64,000 nucleotides of DNA from Hofstenia miamia (Eukaryota > Xenacoelomorpha > Acoela > Hofsteniidae), in contig CABFPE010000272.1 of NCBI GenBank assembly GCA_900660155.1, forward strand, positions 394,407-458,406, written 5' to 3'. Position numbers and translations under genes: made by a program. How positions within the stretch are numbered: the first letter of the stretch is position 1; each line of letters begins with the position of its first letter. The notes beneath the pieces are model-generated. The model was not told the DNA's origin. It searched no databases and was given only the letters and a program-made list of their open reading frames with translations. Positions 56,555-64,000 of this stretch are shown in pieces.

Positions 56555-56878
56555 TTAACCCCATGCCTGTGTTTTGCAATAATGCAACACGAGTCGATTA
56601 TCACTGCCGTAACAGTGGAAAATATTTCGAATAGTGGTATCGAGTGGCGGGGAAAACGTTTGATTGACGTAAAGAAATAATGAGTCACTGGGTTCACATT
56701 TGAGATATCTTCTAACAAAATTGGTCACCCAACCGATGGTCTTTGATGTATCAACCGCCCACTTTCGCTTCTGCATGATTGGAGCATCTGCCACAGGTTG
56801 AAAAAATATATCAATTCGTTGTTTTGCTGAATTATTCCGAGTGCTGGCTTCAAATGATTGCTCTCCTTCTAACGACAT
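56555..56878 (-). CDS. ATG12: ATG12 ubiquitin-like autophagy protein
   Basis: 107 residues in one coding exon. The body from KQRIDIFFQPVADAPIMQKR through VNQTFSPPLDTTIRNIFHCY to LVLHYCKTQAWG matches ATG12. The C-terminal Gly, used for the isopeptide bond to ATG5, is directly followed by the stop, as in the family, so no processing is needed. ATG12 is activated by ATG7, moved by ATG10 and joined to ATG5 to form the E3-like complex that lipidates ATG8/LC3. The N-terminal tail is short (about 18 residues before the ubiquitin fold; human ATG12 is 140 residues). A strong splice acceptor, TTTTTATTTCAG, ends right before the chosen ATG at 56878, so the 5' UTR comes from another exon or a spliced leader. 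An upstream in-frame codon lies in that intron. Confidence 0.95.
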   Translation of the reverse strand: MSLEGEQSFEASTRNNSAKQRIDIFFQPVADAPIMQKRKWAVDTSKTIGWVTNFVRRYLKCEPSDSLFLYVNQTFSPPLDTTIRNIFHCYGSDNRLVLHYCKTQAWG

Positions 56879-57058
56879 CTGAAATAAAAATTCAGTTAGA
56901 AAATACATAAGAAAATGTAATTATTAACATGAACTATGATTGTGTAAGGTAAGGAATTCCCATAGGTATATTAAAATGCAAACTTTGACTACTAATCGCA
57001 AATATTTTCTCATATAGCATTTTTTGTAATATCCTCTAAATGAAAGAGAGATAATAAT

Positions 57059-57684
57059 CTATCGTGCTGGTCAAGTAGATTAGATTAATCGTAAACAGCG
57101 TGCTCGATTAATCTAGATTATTCTAATTAAGTTGATGCTTATGCATTCAGTTATGTGTTGTCATTTTCGGTTTGATATCTTATCTATGGCTACTCTTCGT
57201 GTGTCATATGTTTTACAAAAGAAAACCTTAACACCGGACATAGAAGAAAAGCGTGATGATTAGGAATCTAACATACTTAGGAAGCGTCGGATGTGGCCTA
57301 ATTATATATATAAGGATCCTCGCTTTTATCACGCCAACTTCTAATCAGGTTGAGAGACTGTTCAGCAAAGCTGGATATGCTCTATCTGATTTCCAAAATC
57401 GTTTATTACCCCTCAACTTGGAGATCCAAATATTTCATTACCCTAACAAGCACATGTGGAGTAAAATGACTTCAGGAAATAATCTCAAATAACAATAATA
57501 GTTGATATTTTCTATTTTGAATATTTTTCAATTGATATATTGTATTTTGAATATTTTTAATCAGAAGTAGATTAATCGACGATTAATCGCGATTATTAAT
57601 CTCCTGGCAGCAGCGATTACGATTAATCTATCGCCAAAATTTTTTTTCATATGATTAATCGCGATTAAAATCTAACGATCCCTG
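57059..57684 (+). mobile_element. hAT transposon remnant
   Basis: The right end, read inwards, begins CAGGGATCGTTAGATTT, a hAT-type terminus. Many GATTAATCG/CGATTAATC motifs crowd both subterminal regions (57080-57125 and 57560-57670). Left terminus degraded and target duplication not found. Carries the transposase piece below. It lies upstream of ATG12. Confidence 0.65.
57253..57492 (+). pseudogene. hAT transposase C-terminal dimerisation domain fragment
   Basis: ITPTSNQVERLFSKAGYALS and then NRLLPLNLEIQIFHYPNKHMW are the conserved hAT C-terminal (Dimer_Tnp_hAT) blocks: 'P-x-TS-x-x-VER-x-FS-x-AG' followed by 'L-x-P-x-x-x-E-x-x-x-F'. The catalytic domain and BED zinc finger are missing. The first ~28 residues of the frame are unrelated, so the piece is internally deleted. 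Confidence 0.75.
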
Positions 57685-58114
57685 ATAGCAAATGTTCAGG
57701 TAGTCAGCAGGTCGAAAGTCCATGGGAGTAACAACGAATATTAACTGTGCCTTTTTATGTAGAGAGCACCCAAACCCATTGAGACATGCTCAGCGAAAGT
57801 TCAGAGATTGCGGCACGGGAGGATTTGTGACTAAACAAAATTATCAACAATAAATAAAAGAGGAGACACTTCTCTTTTCTTGCAGTGCCCTCAGATATTG
57901 CATATTCATATTAGTTCGTGAGTTATAAGCCGTTAACTCTTTACTTCATAACGCAGAGTATACACATCGGCAATTAATGACACGATTAAATCGTCGTCAT
58001 GTTGCTTTAATCTTCTGTGATTGGCTGATTGGGTTTTCGACAACATGAATGTTTGACGTGATGCGATTGACTGTCGCAAGTTGATTTATTTAAAAGCTGG
58101 CAACGTGTTAACGA
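57685..58114. promoter_or_regulatory. Probable upstream region of the 58.3-kb gene
   Basis: No gene. Near its end are a GATTGGCT (inverted CCAAT box) at about 58019, TGACGTGATG at 58055, and TTTAAAAG at about 58089, placed as expected for a promoter driving the exon that ends at donor AAAAGGTAAGT (58139/58140). The call rests on motif position only. Confidence 0.35.
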
Positions 58115-58336
58115 AGACGGCATTGCGAAATATTAAAAGGTAAGTTTGAAAACTATTCTATGATTGCAATATTCACTGTATTGATCAAATTAATGCGTTA
58201 AACAACTGACAATATTATTAGTATACTGTTTTAGCTATGTTTATTGCTATTATATTTTTCTAAATGATTAGGTTGTAATGTTATTATGTTGTTGTGCATA
58301 CACAACATCATGCAATAAAAATTTCTTTTCAGGAAA

Positions 58337-58659
58337 ATGGCTCGTAGACTTCCGAGGACAGCTAAGTCGATAGCTCTTGAAGCAATTGGTACGCGTTTGA
58401 TACCGGACGATAATGAAAGCGTTATTGATTATCTTGAAGAAGAATGTCCTGAGTTTGAGGACGAAGCCAATATCTGCTGAATATGGTTGATATGAACGAC
58501 GCCGAATCAGCATGGAAAGCTGCAAATGCAATTCTTGATGACGATAACTATATTGAAAATGTCCTGAACGATGTTTCCAATGAAGTAACTGTAACTATGT
58601 GGCAAAAGACTCCACTGAATATTGATTGCTATTTAGAGTATCATACGAAAAATGTGTAA
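58337..58659 (+). CDS. Small acidic protein of unknown function, reading split over two frames
   Basis: A likely 5' UTR exon ends at donor AAAAG/GTAAGT (58139); the intron ends TTTCTTTTCAG (58332), and ATG follows at 58337. The first frame gives 47 residues (MARRLPRTAKSIALEAIG start, ESVIDYLEEECPEFEDEA) to a TGA at 58478. A second frame continues directly (MVDMNDAESAWKAANAILDD start at 58483, ending at 58657-58659, 58 residues). Both parts are similarly acidic and helix-rich, so one gene with a sequencing error, a recent frameshift or an unrecognised splice is more likely than two genes. No family recognised. It lies divergently from ATG12. Confidence 0.45.
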
Positions 58660-59258
58660 TTATAGTATTACTTTGATATTTTGATGAACTTTTAAAGGCT
58701 GCATGCTTTTTTTATAAGTGCTTGTGTTGAATAATAAAAACAATAACTTACAAATAACATCGTTTTAGCTTTTTGCATTCAAGTACCTTACGAGTTATAG
58801 GGGTCTTAACTGAATAATGTTGTGTAGACACAACACCTCAGAATTTCAAAGAACAGAGTTTAACTTTTCTGAAAATATTCCTATTAGGTGCCTTAAGAGT
58901 CATAATAATGATAGTAAAATGAAAATATCTGTAAAACAAAAAGTCATGCATTAAAGGGTTAAATTCTTTTTAGAAAAAACATCGAAAATTTAAACCAATT
59001 CCTAGGCAGTTTAAGTTTAAAAATATATTTATTTGTTATGTACCATGACAATCTAGCTTTCTATGATTAGCATATGCACCAATTGAGTATTATTAATGTT
59101 GATATATTAAACATATCAATTAATATAATAACGCAAAACCAAAAAAGAAAGCTATTCTGTCATTCAAAATTTTGATAAAAAATAGTCGAATTTGCTTAGT
59201 TTTTCTGGTAATGTCCTAAATATTAAATCGGTTTTTAATTTTGCAAGAATTTGGAAAG

Positions 59259-59713
59259 CAGGGTTAGCAAAAAAACGTTTTTATTAATAAAAACAGTGTT
59301 TTAAAACACCTGAGCAATTAATAAGAAAAAACGAATTTATGAAAAGCTTTATTTTTTCACGACTGTTTGGACAAAGGTCCTTTTTGGAGTTTTTTATGTG
59401 AAAGACAGTTTCCCAGCTAAGTCTGAGTGAGACCCATAATTCTGAAGCTCACATTCCAAACAGAAAACGTATTTAATTTGCGTCAGCTGATCAGATTCAA
59501 GCTGCAGCGGTGATGTAGTTCACCGCTCATGTGATGTGTTTAATTATATACATTACAAAATACAACTACAACTACAGAAACATTTCAGTCTAAAATTTTA
59601 CGCGACATTGTCATAATAAAAACACTTGTAAAAACATCAATAAAAAACAGATTTTTTAAAACATGTTTTAAAACGTGTTTTAAAACAGAGGTGTTTTTTA
59701 TTTGCCAACCCTG
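59259..59713. mobile_element. hAT-type MITE with perfect 8-bp target duplication
   Basis: Left end CAGGGTTAGCAAA and right end TTTGCCAACCCTG are inverted repeats. Both are flanked by TTGGAAAG (59251-59258 and 59714-59721), the 8-bp duplication expected for hAT elements. 455 bp, no coding frame. GTTTTAAAACAC-type tracts recur near both ends. Confidence 0.88.
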
Positions 59714-59721
59714 TTGGAAAG

Positions 59722-60772
59722 TACAAATGATCTAAACGTTTTCTGACACAAAATATCCAAGCCATCAAAACATGTGGCTATAGTGTACTATAGCAAGAGC
59801 ACTCCGCATATTTACTTTTTCATTGCTACAAAAATACGAAATTAACTGACTATCTAGAAATTGAAATAATAAGTTTGTTTCAGTTTTAAATTTAATTCAG
59901 CTTTACATTTCTTATAGAATTTAGTTTCATTTTCAGTTTTAAATTCAGTTGCAGTTGAATACATGACCTGAGTTAGCATTTTCTATTAAAATTGTACTTT
60001 CGTCGAAAAATCAAACTGTAGTTGTAATCTAAGATAGATTCTCATTTAAATTTTTAGCAGAGCGTAGTTTCACATGATCCTTTACTTTTCGCTTTGTATT
60101 TATTAGTTTATGGATTTGCCACAAAAAATTGCAGTGAAAAAATGTATAGTACTTTAACGTAACTTAAAATTCCAATGAAAAATCCAAACCATGACTTAAT
60201 ATCTAGTTCGTCTAAGAAGTTTAGTTCTTAATAATAAACTGTTTACAGGCACTAAATTAGATATGAAAGAGACGACATAATAGCAATTATTATATTGCAT
60301 ACTCATATAAAGGCTGAAAAAAGAATTCAATTCAAGCTCGAATTTTTTCCTCGAGAGCAATCAATGAGGGGTGGGTTAAACATTTTCTCGTAGGGTAATT
60401 CAGGATTATTAACCATCAAACGTGACCTGAAATTGTTCAAAAGGGGAATGTAGTCCTTCTACAACGCCTTCTCGCTTAATAAAAAAATTACTCAGTACCC
60501 TACATAAAGCAATGTGAATTACAAATATGCAAATCAAATTGCGAATGATTTGCAATGCAGTTATCTTAAAATGAGTAAGACTCCAAAATATTAGAGGAAA
60601 TTTTAAAAATGAAATAATTTCAGAAAACGCTATTTCTATGCAATGCGAATTAGCGGGATACGTGCTGGCTACTTAAACAGATTGTGCAATGAGTAACGTA
60701 CACTGTGTCTAAACCACAACAGTGATGAACACTGTGCCAAATTTCTGACGACTTTGAATAGTATGCAGTGCA
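59722..60772. other. Intergenic upstream of the 60.8-kb gene
   Basis: AT-rich, no gene or element recognised. The less AT-rich ~120 bases before 60773 may hold the promoter and 5' UTR, but no TATA box was seen. Confidence 0.4.
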
Positions 60773-61201
60773 ATGGGTGATATAGCAATAATCTATGTGG
60801 CCATTACAACATTCTTTTTTGTAACCGTTATTGTTGCGGCAATTGTTATATACAAGTTATGGAAACAATCAAAAAACCCTTCCAAACAGCACCAGCCTTC
60901 CATGAGAAGAAGCAGAGAAATAGAACTCAATGTTATGACTTCAAATACAGAAAACAGTGAAAACAGAAACAGACAATTTCAGAAGAATATACATAGCAGA
61001 GGTCAGCAGAGACCGAAATCCAAAAAAGATGCAGTATTTAACACTGCCAGCACATGGGACTTTGAGGGAGATTTACGCAACATACATGTGAGCACTTACG
61101 CTCAGGAGAAAACGCCTTCACCAAGAACGAAAACAGAAAATTGGTTCGAAAAAGATTTTCTGAACGCTATTTCTGAGCAAAAAACGCAGACAACAATATA
61201 A
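60773..61201 (+). CDS. Small single-pass membrane protein, unknown function
   Basis: 142 residues. A very short N-terminus (MGDIA) is followed by a single hydrophobic segment (about residues 6-28) ending in IYKLWKQSK, so the positive residues sit after the membrane segment and the long tail should face the cytosol (type III topology). The tail is polar and basic, Gln/Asn/Ser-rich, and looks disordered up to a more structured C-terminal part (STWDFEGDLRNIHVST, ENWFEKDFLNAISEQ). No family recognised. No intron seen. AATAAA signals at 61479-61484 and 61507-61512 give a normal 3' UTR. Codon use and length make it likely to be a real host gene. Confidence 0.6.
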   Translation: MGDIAIIYVAITTFFFVTVIVAAIVIYKLWKQSKNPSKQHQPSMRRSREIELNVMTSNTENSENRNRQFQKNIHSRGQQRPKSKKDAVFNTASTWDFEGDLRNIHVSTYAQEKTPSPRTKTENWFEKDFLNAISEQKTQTTI

Positions 61202-61566
61202 TTATTGAGAAAATCCCAACAAAGCTCAATAATAATAATGCTCACTTCACAATAAGTTAACTATTTATTTCAGAAATGTGTTGCTTGAATGATGAAATTA
61301 TGTAAATGTTATTCGTAAATTTTAATGTACAATATATCTAGACATGGTAGTATTAATTTCTTGAGACTGATTTTCTAGTGGAATATTTATGATTAAAATT
61401 GCAGAGAAACTTCGTTTAGAAGGCTGATCTTTGATTATAGCAGAGTCGTGTGAATGTTGCTAGCGGCATTATCATGTCAATAAATATTGTATAGCATAAT
61501 GTGTACAATAAATTAATGATCAATGTTTGAAGATTTAAAATGGTAACAATGGCTACATTGCTACTG

Positions 61567-61611
<45 letters not shown>

Positions 61612-62632
61612 TGACTTAGAAGTTTTTAACGCTGCAGATGTAAGTCAACAGTCTCTGCAAAATATCATTAGGCCACCTAAAGCGGCAACAACTCTATTTA
61701 GAACAAAAAATGCTTTCAAGTTAAGGGAAAATGAGGATTTATAAGCTAAGTAAAAATAACGATACAACGCTACAATATCATGTAATATCCAATGCATTCC
61801 TTAAAAAAGCATGGAAACTTTGACTAGTAAGTTGTTCATTTGAAAACCTCGTGATTAGATTGCATAAGCTTTGTAGAAAGAAAACGATATTTAATCTTGC
61901 AATAAGTGGTTAATGAAAATGCAATTATTGACATTGACAAATTTTAAAAAAAAACTCGTTAAAACATTTAAAATTAAAACACCGACTTTTGAACACCGTT
62001 AAGCCTTTAGGGTTTGGTGTATTGTTCATTTAATAATTGTAACATTGATAAATTTCGAATATTAGGAAGTAGTTGAGTCATTTCAGATATGAATGGAGGC
62101 CCGAATTTCGAACATTGTTTTCAGTGTGACACATCAAAAATTAAATACTTTCTCTCAAATTTGATTCAAATTTGAACATGATAAAATATACTGGTACAAA
62201 CTACTACCCCCTGTCTTAGAGGAAATTTTCTTTGTAACGTAATTGCAAATTTCTCTAAAAATTTGAGGTTTCATTTATTTAAAAAAATATTTCAACAAGT
62301 GTTGCATCATCGTGGCGCCCTTTCGCAATCACAACTGCTGATGCCAAAGATATTACATCTTAACAAAATCTCGGCCGGGGGTGGGGTGCTGTAAAAGCAC
62401 CCTCGTGAAAAATAATGTTATATCTAATTTGAAAGAAGATTTAATTCTTATATTTTGTTACTATTCCTAAAATACTGTTAGCAAGACAAACATCAAAAAT
62501 AAAAATCATACTTCCATCATACTTCCATGATTTTTCTAATTATACACATATTCTAAAAAAGGCTAGTATTTATATTGCAATCTTCATTGATAAATTCCCT
62601 TCAGCACGTCAGAACAAGATGACATTGAAACA
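61202..62632. other. 3' UTR and intergenic region
   Basis: The first ~310 bases are probably the 3' UTR of the preceding gene. Beyond it is AT-rich sequence with a TA microsatellite and, at 62385-62403, a perfect 7-bp hairpin (GGGTGCT/AGCACCC) next to a GC-rich CGGCCGGGGGTGGGG tract. No coding frame. Confidence 0.4.
61570..61608. repeat. (TA)n microsatellite
   Basis: About 19 uninterrupted TA units. Confidence 0.95.
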
Positions 62633-62845
62633 TTGCTTTCTAAAGGTGTTCAGTTTATTATAAACTCAAGCTGCCAAATATTACGGTTGTTATTATGGTT
62701 TTGGAACAAATTTCTTAAACGTTTGGACAATTTGCTGACGTCAGCGTCAATTATACCGCCAAAGCAACAGAAAATCGAATTTTTTGTTCTCTTCGTATTC
62801 AGCCATACGTTAGCTATAGTCCTGCCAAGTTTTGCTGCTTGGTGA
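62633..62845 (+). other. Doubtful ORF, 70 aa
   Basis: The frame is also open upstream from about 62603 (SEQDDIETLLSKGVQF), with an acceptor-like TTCAG just before. It contains two hydrophobic stretches and ends LPSFAAW. No family recognised. It could be a last exon or chance. Kept only because the front part looks protein-like. Confidence 0.2.
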
Positions 62846-62893
62846 TGAATAGGATTAATGTTACGAGGGCTGCTATTGGAGCACCAGCTCGGT

Positions 62894-62960
62894 TATAAAA
62901 GCGAAAAAAGCCCGGCCGATATAGAGTAAAGAAAATACCTATTTTGACAATGGATGGTGC
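62894..62960 (+). promoter_or_regulatory. TATA-type core promoter candidate with a possible short first exon
   Basis: TATAAAA at 62894-62900 follows a GC-richer stretch. About 55 bases later comes ATGGATG (62950), followed at once by a possible donor (GTGCGT at 62957). A first coding exon of only a few codons followed by an intron would be usual for some muscle or cytoskeletal genes. No following exon was found in the remaining 1 kb. Confidence 0.35.
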
Positions 62961-64000
62961 GTATACATGAAATGTAATGTAATTTGCCGTTTCCTAGTGT
63001 TAAGCATTGTTGGTTTATAAAAAGTTTCCATTAAATCATATTCCCTATTTACAATAAAAATTTCTAACAGCAATATTTTTAAAATTTGTAAGAAAAGTTT
63101 ATAATTTTGTGGAAGTTAATCTGTTGTGTTTACTTTAAAGTGCTTTCAATTTTTTTAAAAATTAAGTTATAAGCCGACATTTGGTAGATTGTATGCGTAT
63201 CTTCCCTCAGAAAAGCTCTTGTATTCTTAATAAAATGTAAAATAGAAAATTAAAGCTGATTTGGTGCTGAACTTCCATGATTATTTATGAAATTTGAATT
63301 AAATATTTTCCACTTCAACTATGGCAAATATGTCACCCATAAATAGGCTGACCAGACAAATTCTGAAAAAAAGAATTTTCGAAAAATAATTTAAATTGAG
63401 CAGAAAAAAGACCAGCCCCGTACCTTACGACCTTACAAAACAGTTGATAACGGAAATTTCAAAAAAAACCTATAAAACAATAGAACGTATTAAACAGTCT
63501 TGCTGCTATCGTTGTCCAATCCCAGCAGTTTATATAGTCCTGTGAATCCGACACCTACTACCTTTCAGTTAATTGCTAAATTAGAATAAATAGTCGAGCT
63601 TATTAAATGCTTGTTGCAATCAATTTCAAAACAGAATTCAGGGGATGAAACTTACATTCAAAAAGCTATTTGACAATGATCCTAGAATGGGGACCAATGT
63701 GACCCCAGGAAACCAAACTATAATCTAAACATTGCAAAAATAGTTGATTTTATGTTTTGGTTATTTTGGGTCTGTCAATGCCAAATGTTTTGGCATATAT
63801 GCAACATTGGGTTAAGACTATTGTCATGATTGCTATAAAATATAAAATTAATGCAGTGAAATTAGCCCTACACAACATCTAACATGTACATTTTGAAATG
63901 AAAGTTTCAGAAGTGTTAAGTCATAGGATGTCAAGATTACACATAATTTTTGGCTATCTTACTCCAAGATATTTGAAAGTTTCAACTTGAGCAATTTTTG
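62961..64000. other. No feature recognised to window end
   Basis: AT-rich, without coding frames or repeats that I can recognise. It could be the first intron of a gene starting near 62.95 kb. Confidence 0.4.

Noticed and set aside
62385-62403. GGGTGCT/AGCACCC hairpin as a terminator or histone-type stem-loop
   Set aside because: It lacks the histone stem-loop consensus and no coding frame precedes it.

Overview
This looks like a draft-quality piece of an AT-rich metazoan (invertebrate) nuclear genome. The evidence is spliced genes with consensus GT-AG introns, a 12-type ubiquitin-like ATG12, an HDEL-tailed six-EF-hand protein of the CREC family, and a dense load of animal transposons (Polinton/Maverick, Ty3/gypsy, LINE, Penelope-like, hAT, TTAA-type). 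The species cannot be settled from the sequence. Splice acceptors lying just upstream of start codons would fit a lineage that uses spliced-leader trans-splicing (tunicates, hydrozoans, flatworms), but this is inference.

Layout: 1-28070 is almost entirely Polinton (Maverick) material. Element A, on the minus strand and cut by the window start, carries ATPase, integrase, small core-like protein, major capsid protein, an orphan ORF and protease. Element B (6326-28070, plus strand) carries the same gene order head-to-head with A, so A and B form a large imperfect inverted repeat with its axis near 6875. B has long terminal inverted repeats whose outer ends begin AGTAAAGG / AGTGAAGG. Inside B lies a second, nested inverted repeat (about 13.4-18.1 kb against 21.8-24.6 kb) built from the same subterminal repeats plus a short captured piece of the capsid gene. 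It encloses unrecognised minus-strand ORFs, one with an OB-fold-like look. A penton-type minor capsid gene remnant sits at 25.2 kb. No protein-primed DNA polymerase B was found in either element. All these copies are fossils.

28.1-35.6 kb is gene-poor and holds two LINE scraps and a broken Ty3/gypsy element. 35.6-42.3 kb is a palindromic DNA element with inverted arms of about 2 kb. 43.0-53.5 kb is a host gene on the minus strand, a CREC (reticulocalbin/calumenin) ER calcium-binding protein with four coding exons that I could place by phase-consistent splice sites. Its introns hold a piggyBac transposase scrap, a LINE reverse transcriptase scrap, a 5'-truncated LINE with a long open RT frame, a Penelope-like element flanked by inverted copies of its own 3' end, and a TTAA-flanked non-autonomous element sitting next to the first splice donor. 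56.5 kb carries ATG12 (minus strand). 57.1-57.7 kb is a hAT remnant. 58.1-58.7 kb holds a small unrecognised spliced gene with its reading split between two frames. 59.3-59.7 kb is a hAT-type MITE with a perfect 8-bp target duplication. 60.8-61.2 kb encodes a small single-pass membrane protein. A TATA-type promoter candidate lies near 62.9 kb.

The assembly has visible seams. Two N runs and two single-n joins are flanked by identical sequence (298, 30, 312 and 963 bp), which look like unmerged contig overlaps rather than biology.
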